Origin: Ruminobacter amylophilus
GTDB lineage: Bacteria > Pseudomonadota > Gammaproteobacteria > Enterobacterales > Succinivibrionaceae
DNA length: 64,000 nucleotides
Assembly: GCF_900115655.1 (NCBI RefSeq)
Contig: NZ_FOXF01000004.1
Coordinates: 62,001-126,000, forward strand
Direction: 5' to 3'
In this document: positions 46,455 to 55,823 of the stretch, piece by piece
How positions within the stretch are numbered: the stretch's first letter is position 1
How the letters are laid out: each line of letters begins with the position of its first letter
Translations under genes and position numbers: made by a program
The notes under the pieces: generated by a model
What the model was told of the DNA's origin: nothing
What the model saw: the letters and a program-made list of their open reading frames with translations, nothing else
The model's database searches: none

Positions 46455-46952
46455 TTATTCAATGCTGTCGAGAACCACCGAAGACTGAATTTCGGCTATC
46501 CCCGGCTGGGCGGAGAGTTCCGAGCGCAGAAATCCGCTGTATTCATCCACGTCCCCTACCCTGACCTTCAGAACGCAGTCAAAGGCTCCGGTGATGAACA
46601 TGCATCCGAAAATCCGCGAATTACCGTTCACAAAACTTCTGAAGGATTCCACGGCTCCCGGAACACGCCTGTCGAATTTAACCATCACCAGAAAAAGAAC
46701 CGACTGTCCCAGAAGACTGTAGTTGAGTTTGGCAGTGTAGCCCGTAATGTATCCGGAATTCTCCAGGGAACGGACACGCTCAAGACAGGGGGTCGGACTC
46801 AGACCTATCTTTTTGGAAAGATCAACATTGGAAATGCGGCCGTTGTTCCGCAGTTCACTGAGTATTTTCAGATCCGTTTCATCCGGCGCCTTGACATGCC
46901 TGCCGCCGCGTCCGAAATCAAGTCCCCTGACTGAATCCATGTTTTTGTCCAT
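46455..46952 (-). CDS. lrp: leucine-responsive regulatory protein Lrp
   Basis: 165 residues. Lrp/AsnC family: N-terminal winged HTH with DLKILSELRNNGRISNVDLSKKIGLSPTPCLERVRSLENSGYI (residues about 27-69), closely matching E. coli Lrp (NGRISNVELSK..GLSPTPCLERV). The C-terminal RAM domain for amino-acid sensing and oligomerisation follows. The last approximately 10 residues of E. coli Lrp are absent. Position immediately before ftsK, same strand, as in E. coli, makes it the Lrp ortholog rather than a paralog. The gene begins 58 bases after the stop of glgX without an obvious terminator, so read-through from glgX is possible. Confidence 0.9.
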   Translation of the reverse strand: MDKNMDSVRGLDFGRGGRHVKAPDETDLKILSELRNNGRISNVDLSKKIGLSPTPCLERVRSLENSGYITGYTAKLNYSLLGQSVLFLVMVKFDRRVPGAVESFRSFVNGNSRIFGCMFITGAFDCVLKVRVGDVDEYSGFLRSELSAQPGIAEIQSSVVLDSIE

Positions 46953-47010
46953 ATGCCACCTGCCTGCCGCGGCAAAGTCCCCGGGGATCCGCCGCGGCTG
47001 TTACACTCCA

Positions 47011-49134
47011 CTACACTTCTTCCGCCTCTTCCTCTTCGGCTTTCTCTTCTACCGGAGCCTTCTTTTCGGAAACCAGCACCAGTATGGTGTGACTTGCCAC
47101 ATAGTAGAAATGACCTATGCGCTCCATCTGCTTCGGATCATTCCGGAAATCATCAGGAGACGGCAGAGAGGTATCCACTATTCTGAGCCACTTGAGGTTG
47201 TGGTTGCTCGGCACGTTAGGAATCTTGATGTGCAGACCTTCCCAGTAGGAGTTAATGAACATGTAGTAATATGAATCGGATGATTCTGAATATACGCACA
47301 TGCCGATGGAATGAGAGGTCGGAGACCAGTCCGGCTGGTAAGGTTCAACACCGTGCCAGGTCACCTGGTTCTTTTCAATGGCCTCGGCAAGATTTCTGAT
47401 GGACAGCTTGTCCTTGTCCATGCTGCTGCCGCGGTTTACGCGGTTGGCAATCAGCTTGCGGGTAAACTGGAACATCTCTTCGGCACGCTTGGATCGGTTC
47501 CAGTTGAGATAGCTTATCTCGTTGTCCTGACAGTAGGCATTGTTGTTGCCCAGCTGGGTTCTCAGCACCTCATCCCCCATCAGAATCATCGGTGTGCCCA
47601 TGGCATACATGGTAAGCAGCATCATGTTCTTTACCTGACGCATGCGCAGAGCCGTGATTTCCTTATCATCGGTTTCGCCTTCAACACCGTAGTTTGAGCT
47701 GAAGTTGCAGTTGTTGCCGTCATTGTTGTGCTCACCGTTGGCTTCATTGTGCTTCTGGTTGTAGCATACCAGATCCCAGAGGGTGAAGCCGTCATGACAG
47801 GTGATGAAGTTGATGCTCTTCTGCGGGTCGTCATCAATGTTGCGGTAGATGTCCGGACTGCCGAGGAGACGGTTAACCAGACGGTGAATCATGTTTTCAT
47901 CACCGCGGATGAAGCATCTCACGTCATCGCGGAACTGACCGTTCCATTCACGCCACTTCTTGCCGGCCATTCTGCCCACCTGATAAAGTCCGCCCGCATC
48001 CCACGGTTCGGCGATAAGCTTGATTTTGGCAAGACGCGGATCCGTCGCGATGAACAGTGTGGTCGGAGGATCGTTTAACGGCTCGCCCGAGGTGGCGCGT
48101 GACAGAATAGAGGCCAGATCGAATCTGAAGCCGTCAACATGCATTTCCTCGGTCCAGAAATGCAGACTGTCCAGAATCATTCTCTTAACCATCGGATGGC
48201 TGGAATTGAGCGTATTGCCGCAGCCGCTGTAGTTCTTGTAGCGCTGACCTTCGTCAAGAATGTAGTAGGCGTTGTTGTCCAGTCCCTTGAATGAATAGAT
48301 GGGACCTGTATCTCCGCCTTCCGAGGTATGGTTGTACACCACGTCAAGAATAACCTCTATTCCCGCCTTGTGCAGCGCCTTCACCATGTCTCTGAACTCA
48401 TCCAGGGGACCGTACACGTCCCTGCGTGATGAATACTCTCCGTGAATGGCGAAAAAGCCCATCGGACTGTAGCCCCAGTAGTTGTTCTTTCCCGGAGAGG
48501 CGTCGAATCTGTCAAACTGGAAAACCGGCAGAAGCTCGACCGCGTTGACTCCGAGTTCCTTGAGATAAGGAATCTTTTCGATAACGCCCCTGTAGGTTCC
48601 GCGGATTTTATCCGGAAGTCCCGAACTTCTGTCCTTGGTGAAACCCGCCACGTGCATTTCATAGATTACGCTGGAGGTCTGCTCGGTATTGAGACTCTCG
48701 TCGTTGTTCCAGTTGTACCTGTTCATGTCCACAACCACGTTTTTGGCACAGAACATCACGTTTGAACCGACAAACTGGTTGAAGGTACGGTTGTAGTTGT
48801 CAGGAAAGACTATGCGCTTTCCGTATGGGTCAAGAAGAACCTTCTGAGGGTCAAACAGCATGCCCGGACGGTTGTGCAGAACCTCCTTGACACGCCAGCC
48901 GTAATGCTGACCGTCTTTAAGTCCCCTGATGAAGACATGCCAGTAGTAAGAGCTGCGGTGCTTGGCAGCAGTGAGTTCAATAACCTGAGGTTCATCGTCG
49001 TTGACATCCTTGAAAAGGAGCAGCTCCATAACCTTGGCATTGCGACACCAGATGGCAAAGTTTACGCCATGTTTTTCAATGGTAGCACCCAAATCACGAC
49101 AGTGACCGCCCAGTATATCTTTTTTGTGTATCAT
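47011..49134 (-). CDS. glgX: glycogen debranching enzyme GlgX (isoamylase type)
   Basis: 707 residues. GH13 enzyme with an N-terminal CBM48 domain (about 10-100), then the barrel with DGFRFDLASIL (nucleophile Asp), IAEPWDAGG (catalytic Glu) and FITCHDGFTL (third Asp), and a C-terminal beta domain. It hydrolyses alpha-1,6 branches of phosphorylase-limit dextrins. Longer than E. coli GlgX (657) partly through an acidic Glu/Ala-rich tail (EEKAEEEEAEE). GCAGG lies 5 bases before the start. It is not next to other glg genes but works with GlgP and Pgm encoded 15 kb away. Confidence 0.93.
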   Translation of the reverse strand: MIHKKDILGGHCRDLGATIEKHGVNFAIWCRNAKVMELLLFKDVNDDEPQVIELTAAKHRSSYYWHVFIRGLKDGQHYGWRVKEVLHNRPGMLFDPQKVLLDPYGKRIVFPDNYNRTFNQFVGSNVMFCAKNVVVDMNRYNWNNDESLNTEQTSSVIYEMHVAGFTKDRSSGLPDKIRGTYRGVIEKIPYLKELGVNAVELLPVFQFDRFDASPGKNNYWGYSPMGFFAIHGEYSSRRDVYGPLDEFRDMVKALHKAGIEVILDVVYNHTSEGGDTGPIYSFKGLDNNAYYILDEGQRYKNYSGCGNTLNSSHPMVKRMILDSLHFWTEEMHVDGFRFDLASILSRATSGEPLNDPPTTLFIATDPRLAKIKLIAEPWDAGGLYQVGRMAGKKWREWNGQFRDDVRCFIRGDENMIHRLVNRLLGSPDIYRNIDDDPQKSINFITCHDGFTLWDLVCYNQKHNEANGEHNNDGNNCNFSSNYGVEGETDDKEITALRMRQVKNMMLLTMYAMGTPMILMGDEVLRTQLGNNNAYCQDNEISYLNWNRSKRAEEMFQFTRKLIANRVNRGSSMDKDKLSIRNLAEAIEKNQVTWHGVEPYQPDWSPTSHSIGMCVYSESSDSYYYMFINSYWEGLHIKIPNVPSNHNLKWLRIVDTSLPSPDDFRNDPKQMERIGHFYYVASHTILVLVSEKKAPVEEKAEEEEAEEV

Positions 49135-49919
49135 AAGAAACCTGCTTTATCATCAGGGACAGTCGCCCCGACTTTCATTCGTTTGATGCAAAATCCCGTA
49201 AGAAATACTTTCAGTTTTATCGCTTGTTAGAAAAATCAGCTTTGTTTTGAACTATTTTCCGATTCCGCGACGTCCGTTCATCAGTCCCATGGTCATCGAC
49301 TGCGAAATCATCGTGAGTGCGGGGGATGCCGATCCCCGATACTCCGTTCCTTTACAAATGTTTATTGTTCATGTCTTATGAAGACATGCTTTATTATTTC
49401 TGTCTGTTTAAATTCTTATATATGTTTTTCTTCTGACATATGGTTTTCAGTATCTCAGGTAACGCCTACCGCCGGGTCCTGACGGCGGCTCCGGGTGTCA
49501 GACATCGTGAACGGCCTCCGGATCACGCATGAAAACCTTTACAGTTAGAATTTTATACTATAAATATCCAAAAAAGAAAATAATTATACAGTTACAGGCC
49601 ACTTTGCTTACTTTATATTCTGATATGTCGTTCCTATCTAAAAAAACAGGGCCGTATCAGCCCAAATAAAGCAATAAAATAAATACGCATCCGTTTAAGA
49701 TATAAAACAGAAACGTTCAAAATGTAGTATTTAGACAAAACGTCCGGAAAATTCCGATCCCGTAAAAACGCCTAAAGTTCATGATCTCCTTATTGCCGGT
49801 TCGGAAGAAAAACAGGATTAAATTTTATTCTCAAATGATTTTTTTACTGTAGAATGAAATTATGAATCACGGAACAGGTTTTCCGTATTTTTCCACTCCA
49901 TGCATAAAGGACACAGCAC
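49135..49919. other. 785-base intergenic region
   Basis: Between the divergent glgX and thermonuclease genes. AT-rich, no gene supported. A short palindrome CATGTCTTATGAAGACATG at about 49370-49388 is followed by TTTATTATTT; it could be a small terminator or operator. A 88-codon frame overlapping the thermonuclease start has no ribosome site. Confidence 0.4.
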
Positions 49920-50498
49920 ATGACCATAACCGGTATCAGTCACGGACGGCACCGCGGATTTTTCAGAATATCCGGAAAAATTCTGCTTTCCCTGTTAATA
50001 ACCTCTCTTTTTCTGACTGCCCCGGCCGAAGCGGCAAAACACCGAAAGAAGGCCGTGACCTCCTACAGCTATTCCTGCACCATTATCCGTGTTTCAGACG
50101 GAGATACGGTAAAATGCCTCGGCAGTGACAGAAAAGCGCACAAGATAAGACTGAAGAACATTGATGCGCCGGAAAAGTCTCAGCAGTACGGTCAGGAATC
50201 CGGCGGATATCTCCGGGGACTGGTTTTAAGGAAGAAGGTCAGCGTGACAACCTTCGGAACGGACAGATACGGACGTGAACTGTCCGTTATCCACGTGAAC
50301 GGAATCAACGTGAATCAGAAGATGGTCGAATCAGGCAACGCCTGGGCCTTCCGCCGCTACCTTTCGGGAAATGAAGCCAGAATTTATACCGGACTTGAAG
50401 CATCGGCCAGAAAGAACCGCCGCGGCCTGTGGAAATATCCGAATCCGACGGAACCTTCAGTTTACCGCCATTCAAAAAAGGCAAAACGCAGAAAATAA
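49920..50498 (+). CDS. secreted thermonuclease (SNase-like)
   Basis: 192 residues. Signal peptide about 1-38 (LLSLLITSLFLTAPAEA) with a long basic head. Staphylococcal-nuclease fold: VSDGDTVKCLG (metal Asp), IRLKNIDAPEKSQ (catalytic Arg and Glu), DRYGRELSVIHVNGINVNQKMVESGNAWAFRRY. Hydrolyses DNA and RNA in the presence of Ca2+, presumably outside the cytoplasm for nutrient nucleotides or competition. The tail is very basic. AAGGA lies 7 bases before the start. Followed 120 bases later by topB on the same strand. Confidence 0.9.
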   Translation: MTITGISHGRHRGFFRISGKILLSLLITSLFLTAPAEAAKHRKKAVTSYSYSCTIIRVSDGDTVKCLGSDRKAHKIRLKNIDAPEKSQQYGQESGGYLRGLVLRKKVSVTTFGTDRYGRELSVIHVNGINVNQKMVESGNAWAFRRYLSGNEARIYTGLEASARKNRRGLWKYPNPTEPSVYRHSKKAKRRK

Positions 50499-50620
50499 CA
50501 CTGTCATCAGTCCCGGCATAAGGTACAATATCCCGACAGCCGCGACTGGCATTACATTAAGAGGAATCGGGCTCCCTCCCCGGATCAGAGTTAAAGAAAA
50601 TGAGGAGGAGGTCCGGCAGC

Positions 50621-52762
50621 ATGAACATGGCCCGAACAAAAACCATTGAAAATCTTTATATCTGTGAAAAGCCGTCACAGGCAAGGGATCTTGCCAGGGT
50701 ACTGAATCTCGGCACGAAGCACGATTACCACATCAGCAATCCGGCCGATACGGTGGGAGTCACCTGGTGTCTCGGTCATCTTCTCGAGCTTTATCTGCCG
50801 GATGAATATTCGGAAAACTGGAAGCACTGGAATCTCGGCACCCTGCCCATTGTTCCCGAAATCTGGAAATACAGGGCAAGACTTGCCAAAAGAAAACCGG
50901 GATCCAGGGCCGCACCCAGAAAGGATCCTGAGGTTACAAAACAGCTTCAGGCCATTAAGAAGCTGATAAATTCCGCCTCCCTCATAACCATCGCCACCGA
51001 CTTCGACCGCGAGGGTGAAGCCATTGCCAGACTGGTGCTGGACGAATATGCGGGATACAGAGGGCCGCTCAAACGCCTCTGCCTTACCGCTCTTGACGAC
51101 AAATCCATCAGAAAATCCCTGGCGGCCGTAAGGGACGGAGCCGACACCTACAATCTGTATCAGGCGGCTCTCGCCCGCTCCAGAGCAGACTGGCTGGTGG
51201 GCATGAACCTCTCCCGTCTCTTTACCGTCACCGCCAGTCAGAACGGAGCCAGAACGGTTCTCAACATAGGCAGGGTCACCACCCCTACCATAGCCCTGGT
51301 GGTTCAGAGACAGACCGAAATCGAAAACTTCGTTCCCCGTCAGTACTATGTGCTGAAGGCCGAAATGAATTTTGCCGGATGCACCTATACGGCAAAGTGG
51401 GAACCGAAGGATGAGGCACTTGATGCCGGCGGTTATGTAACGAATCCCGAATACATGAAGGAGCTGATGAACAGACTGTGTCAGTCTCAGTTCGTGGTGG
51501 AACAATACACCTCGGGAAACAAAAAGCAGAAGGCGCCTCTGCCTTTTGACCTTACCACTCTGCAGCAGTTCGCCAACCGCAGATTCGGATACACCGCCAA
51601 AAAGACTCTGGACATTGCCCAGTCTCTTTACGAAAAAAAACTTACCACCTATCCGCGAACCGACTGCAGATATCTGCCGGCCTCAATTCATGATGAGGCC
51701 CCGGAAATTCTGGCGGCCTGCGGCAGCGACGGACATTTCAGCGCCTTTACCGGCGAAATAGATCCGTCCGCCCGTCATTACGCCTTCAACACCGGCAAAG
51801 TAACGGCGCATCACGCCATTATTCCCACATCAGTACCGATTTCCGGACAGAGAATCAGTTCCGATGAGATGAACATCTACAACCTGATAAGAAACTCCTT
51901 TACGGCGCTGTTCATGCCTGAAGCGGTATTCAGACAGGCAGCCATAACACTGGTGGCGGACACCGAACATTTTCATGCTAAATCAAGTGAACTTACGGTT
52001 CCGGGCTGGAAGGCTCTCTATCTGCCGAAAAACAGGGATGACGCCGCAGACTCCGATAAGGAGCAGTCCGACTACAAGAAGCCGAATGATGAGCAGGAAA
52101 GCGGACCGAAAGAGGAAATCAACCGGGTTCTTCCGGTTACCGAAGAAGGAGACGTGCATACGCTCATCATGCTTCATCCTTCCATTGAGACCACCAGACC
52201 TCCGGTACCGTTTACCGAAGCCACGCTCCTCGGAGCCATGGAAAACATTTCAAGATACGTGACGGATCCCGAAGACCGAAAGATTCTGAAGGAAACCGAC
52301 GGTCTTGGAACTCCGGCAACCAGAGCCGACATCATAGGCAATGCGATTGCCCGTTCCTATCTTTATTATGAAGGCAAATATATTCTGCCGACGGAAAAAG
52401 GCACCTCAATGATTCATGCCCTGCCCCAGATAATCAAGGATGTGGGCGTAACCGCACGCTGGGAGAAGGGACTTGAAATGATTGCAACAGGAACCATGGA
52501 CTACGAAAGATTCATGTCGCACATTACCGGCTGGATAGGAAAAATAATCGAAGACAACCGCAATATTCCGATACATATCGAGGAGAGCACCAGACAGTCT
52601 GCACCGGCGGCTGCAGGAAGATATTATGCAGGAAAAACCTCGGGAAGAAAAAGAGCCGGAAAAACATCAGGACGATCTTCCGGCAGAAAAGCCGCCCGAG
52701 GCTCAGGAACCTCATCCGTGAAGACCGTAGCTGCGAGGAAACGCCGCGGACAGACCGCCTGA
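50621..52762 (+). CDS. topB: DNA topoisomerase III
   Basis: 713 residues from the ATG at 50621 (AGGAGG about 9 bases upstream; the ATG at 50600 is before this site). Type IA topoisomerase that decatenates DNA. TOPRIM motif near the start (LYICEKPSQARDLARVL) and TDFDREGEAIARL; active-site Tyr in KLTTYPRTDCRYLP near residue 343. E. coli TopB is 653: the extra length is an acidic/polar insert (about 470-500, DKEQSDYKKPNDEQESGPKEE) and a basic Gly/Ser/Lys/Arg tail (about 655-713), which may bind DNA. No C-terminal zinc fingers are visible. Confidence 0.93.
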   Translation: MNMARTKTIENLYICEKPSQARDLARVLNLGTKHDYHISNPADTVGVTWCLGHLLELYLPDEYSENWKHWNLGTLPIVPEIWKYRARLAKRKPGSRAAPRKDPEVTKQLQAIKKLINSASLITIATDFDREGEAIARLVLDEYAGYRGPLKRLCLTALDDKSIRKSLAAVRDGADTYNLYQAALARSRADWLVGMNLSRLFTVTASQNGARTVLNIGRVTTPTIALVVQRQTEIENFVPRQYYVLKAEMNFAGCTYTAKWEPKDEALDAGGYVTNPEYMKELMNRLCQSQFVVEQYTSGNKKQKAPLPFDLTTLQQFANRRFGYTAKKTLDIAQSLYEKKLTTYPRTDCRYLPASIHDEAPEILAACGSDGHFSAFTGEIDPSARHYAFNTGKVTAHHAIIPTSVPISGQRISSDEMNIYNLIRNSFTALFMPEAVFRQAAITLVADTEHFHAKSSELTVPGWKALYLPKNRDDAADSDKEQSDYKKPNDEQESGPKEEINRVLPVTEEGDVHTLIMLHPSIETTRPPVPFTEATLLGAMENISRYVTDPEDRKILKETDGLGTPATRADIIGNAIARSYLYYEGKYILPTEKGTSMIHALPQIIKDVGVTARWEKGLEMIATGTMDYERFMSHITGWIGKIIEDNRNIPIHIEESTRQSAPAAAGRYYAGKTSGRKRAGKTSGRSSGRKAARGSGTSSVKTVAARKRRGQTA

Positions 52763-52796
52763 CGGAAAATTCCGGATAAGACGTAGAGACACGGTT

Positions 52797-52818
52797 AAAA
52801 AACGGCAGACGTTTTTTT
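52797..52818. terminator. bidirectional hairpin between topB and the next convergent gene
   Basis: AAAAAACG/CGTTTTTT with a 5-base loop; T runs on either strand after the stem. Confidence 0.55.
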
Positions 52819-52832
52819 GGCAGATTATCCGG

Positions 52833-53240
52833 TCAGTCCGGCTTTTTCAGATATTCCTTCACAAAATTCTCCATGGCGTCGCAGTCTTTTTTTTCGGTGC
52901 AGATCCCTCCGAACTGAAGAGGACCGGCCGATCCGTCCGCCAGGAATACCTGAATGCTGTCGCGGCATATGTAATGATAGACAGGCCTGCTCCTGACATA
53001 CAGAGTACTCGGTTCTGAACAGCTGTTTGCGGAAAGGATTTCCTGAATGTTTGTCATGGTTAACTGACGGGTTCTGCCGAAATCCAGAATCTCCACAATC
53101 CTCAGGCTGTCATCATCCATATACGTCACGTTGCCGTCATTTTCATAAATGACGTTCCACTGAGCCAGGGCAGAAGCTGACCACAGGAGAAACGGAACCG
53201 CCGTCAGCAAAGATATCATAAAAAATTTCCGGTATTTCAT
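52833..53240 (-). CDS. secreted protein of unknown function, operon partner of the Sel1 protein
   Basis: 135 residues from the ATG at 53240 (GGAG 7 bases upstream; the frame extends to 53294 but that start lies inside the previous gene and lacks a signal peptide). Signal peptide about 1-26 (LLTAVPFLLWSASALA). The mature part is a small beta-rich domain opening with QWNVIYENDGNVTYMDDDSLRIV and containing four or five Cys (NSCSEPS, YHYICRD, GGICTEKKDCDA), likely disulfide-bonded in the periplasm. I do not recognise the family. It starts 14 bases after the Hcp-like Sel1 gene, so the two are cotranscribed and possibly act together. Confidence 0.7.
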   Translation of the reverse strand: MKYRKFFMISLLTAVPFLLWSASALAQWNVIYENDGNVTYMDDDSLRIVEILDFGRTRQLTMTNIQEILSANSCSEPSTLYVRSRPVYHYICRDSIQVFLADGSAGPLQFGGICTEKKDCDAMENFVKEYLKKPD

Positions 53241-53254
53241 TGTTTTTCTCCGTG

Positions 53255-55381
53255 TCACTTTTTCTCCGCGGACATGGTCCCGGTCTTTCGGCATCCTTTT
53301 TCGGAATTTAGGGAACAGGCACGTTCAAAATACCTGCCGGCTTCCGCGAACCTTTCATTCTCACTGTACAGAAGCCCCAGTCTGTAGCATCCTTCCCCGT
53401 CATCAAGATTGCAGGCAAGTCTCAGATATTTTTCCGCCTCAGCAGTATTCTGCGCATCAGCATGAAGCCCCGCCATTCTCAGACACCCCGACTTTTCTTC
53501 AAGTGAGCATGATCTGTCATAAAACTCACCGGCCTTTTCAATACTGATTTCCGCCCCCCTGCCGTTTTCATAAAAATTTCCAGCCATGGCACAGCCGGCA
53601 CCTGACTCTTTTGCGCAGGCCAGACTGTAATAATGAAGAGCTTCCCCGTCATCAGCCCTGGTTCCCCTGCCTTCCTCATATAAACCGCCGAGTCCCAGAC
53701 AGCCTTCACCGTCTTCAAGCATGCAGGCCCTGCGAAAATACATCAGAGCCCTGTCATTGCTCTGAATCCCTGATTCTCCGGTTTTATACAGCATTCCCAT
53801 GCGTTCACAGCCTGAACCGTGGTTGAGATCGCAGGATTTTTCATAGTATCTGCTGGCATCCACCATGTTCTCGTGTTTTCCGGTACTGCTGAACAGCTCG
53901 TAATAGTGCCTGCCGATTCTGAAACAGCCTTCACCGTCTTCAAGCATGCAGGCCTTATCATAGAATTCCAAGGCTCTGGATTCACTTAAACCGACCCCCA
54001 GTCCGTTTTCCGTAAGATACCCTATTCCCGTGCATCCGGGACCGAATTTCATATCACAGGCAAGTCTGTAATTTTCTCCGGCCTTAAGATAATCCGTCTC
54101 AACTCCGCTGCCGAACTCGTACATGGCACCTATGTAGCCGTATCCGGATCCGTGATGAAGTTCCACGGCACGCAGGTAGTATTCCTTTGCTTTTTCAGGA
54201 TCACCGTTTCCTCTGCTCAGGCCTTTCTCCATCAGATAACCGTAATCCGCACACCCCTGTCCATTCCCCAGTTCACATGCGTGACTGTAGTAGAAAGCAG
54301 CCGTGCCGTTCTGATAACGAAGTCTGGGATCTGTTTCATAACGTCTGCCCATGGTGACGCAGGCATCGTAATAATCAAGACTGCATGCTTTACTGTAATA
54401 AAGAAGCCCCATAATGATACTCTGGTTTATACCGATTCCCCGATCATATATTTTACCCAGACGGTAACAGCCCTCACCATCTGAGAGACTGCAGGCCTTG
54501 TCGTAGAAAATTCTGGCGCCGGAATATGAAACTGGCTGCCCCTTACCCTCATAAATCATGTTTCCTGTTTTCAGGCAGCCTTCCGGAATCCTCAAGCTGC
54601 AGGCCTGTTCGTAAAGAGATCTTATTTTTTTATGATTTCCACCGGGCAGCAGTCCCTGTTCATAGTAGGTTCCCAGTCTGACGCATCCTTCTCCGTTTCC
54701 GTTTTTACATCCGGTCTCATAAAAAGCCCCAGCCCGGACATAATTCTTTTCCACGCCGAGTCCGGAGCCGTAGAGGTCACCGAGATTCACACACCCCATG
54801 AACTTCTTCGCAGTACAGGCTTTTTCAAAAAGAGCTTTTGCCTTCACCGGGTTCTTATCCAGAAAGAGGCCGTCCCGATAATAAGTTCCAAGAGTATTGC
54901 ATCCGTCGGCACTGTTCATCTCACAGGATTTTCTGAAATATTCCAGGGCGCGTCCGTGATCCTTGCCCACGGCATTGCCGGTGGCATACATTTTCCCCAT
55001 ATATGAACAGCCGTCGCCGTCACCGAGCCTGCATCCCTTGTCATAATACTCCAGGGCTCTGTCATAACTTACCATGTTCGCCACGCCTATCACGTAGAGA
55101 TGTCCGGCATATGTGCATCCGGCAGCGACATTCTGCTCGCAGGCAGTCATGAAATAAACCCTGGCTTTTGAAAACTGTTCTACTGTTTTAGCGTCTTTTA
55201 CGGCCTCATCCGCGACAAAATCAGATTTTCCGGGATTCAGGGCGTTGTAAATATCACGCCCTTTTATTAAGCAGTCCGTACCGCTGCGACAGTCCGCGGC
55301 CGATGCTTCGGCAAATACCGGAACAAATGCAGCCAGAAGAAAAACAGCACCTTTAAAAAACAATCTTGAATGCATCATCAT
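53255..55381 (-). CDS. secreted cysteine-paired Sel1 repeat protein (Hcp-like)
   Basis: 708 residues. Signal peptide about 1-28 (ending FAEASA). The rest is a nearly unbroken array of about 17 Sel1 repeats of 36 residues, most of the form ALxYYxKAC.LxDGEGC..LG.xYExG.G. Each repeat carries two Cys spaced C-x7-C (for example CRLGDGDGC), the disulfide pattern of Helicobacter cysteine-rich proteins (Hcp). Such proteins are exported, superhelical binding scaffolds. The partner ligand is unknown. The same arrangement occurs in the gene at 59794-61380, and a DsbA-family oxidoreductase nearby could form the disulfides. Upstream 440 bases (55382-55823) contain no supported gene. Confidence 0.85.
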   Translation of the reverse strand: MMMHSRLFFKGAVFLLAAFVPVFAEASAADCRSGTDCLIKGRDIYNALNPGKSDFVADEAVKDAKTVEQFSKARVYFMTACEQNVAAGCTYAGHLYVIGVANMVSYDRALEYYDKGCRLGDGDGCSYMGKMYATGNAVGKDHGRALEYFRKSCEMNSADGCNTLGTYYRDGLFLDKNPVKAKALFEKACTAKKFMGCVNLGDLYGSGLGVEKNYVRAGAFYETGCKNGNGEGCVRLGTYYEQGLLPGGNHKKIRSLYEQACSLRIPEGCLKTGNMIYEGKGQPVSYSGARIFYDKACSLSDGEGCYRLGKIYDRGIGINQSIIMGLLYYSKACSLDYYDACVTMGRRYETDPRLRYQNGTAAFYYSHACELGNGQGCADYGYLMEKGLSRGNGDPEKAKEYYLRAVELHHGSGYGYIGAMYEFGSGVETDYLKAGENYRLACDMKFGPGCTGIGYLTENGLGVGLSESRALEFYDKACMLEDGEGCFRIGRHYYELFSSTGKHENMVDASRYYEKSCDLNHGSGCERMGMLYKTGESGIQSNDRALMYFRRACMLEDGEGCLGLGGLYEEGRGTRADDGEALHYYSLACAKESGAGCAMAGNFYENGRGAEISIEKAGEFYDRSCSLEEKSGCLRMAGLHADAQNTAEAEKYLRLACNLDDGEGCYRLGLLYSENERFAEAGRYFERACSLNSEKGCRKTGTMSAEKK

Positions 55382-55823
55382 GAAAAAAACCTGCAGGATT
55401 CGGAAGACGGCACACCTGAGCGCTCACTCACGCCCGGCCTCAGTCTCCATGAAAACACCTTTCCGACAGATGACTCAAGCCTTTGTCACACATGCGTCCG
55501 GCGGTGATCATAGCACCTGAAGGAAGATGATTTAAACAGCCGGATGTCCAAACCGTGAGTAATAAGAAAAAAAGAAGTTTTCAGGCACCATTCGTCAGAC
55601 ATCCGGCAGTAATATGTTGTTTCCTTAATACTGTATTTTTGCAGTCAAATAAAATATAATATCTGCCGGCAGCACGCTACAGCCGGTAAACGGTGTTTTA
55701 CCCCTCCCGCAAAAGGTGCCGGACGCATTCCGGAGCCCAGGGCAGACGGCGTGCATATCGGATTTTTTATTAAAAAACCTTAGGTGACAGCGTAGGTTCT
55801 TAAATCTTCAGGACACTATTATC
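55382..55823. other. intergenic region upstream of queC
   Basis: 442 bases between the divergent Sel1 gene and queC. An AAAAAACCTTAGG tract before queC superficially recalls the 3' end of preQ1 riboswitches, but the required upstream hairpin is missing. Nothing else supported. Confidence 0.4.

Noticed and set aside
55700-55823. Possible preQ1 riboswitch before queC
   Set aside because: Only an A-rich AAAAAACCTTAGG tract resembles the class I 3' end; the required upstream hairpin and C-rich loop are absent.
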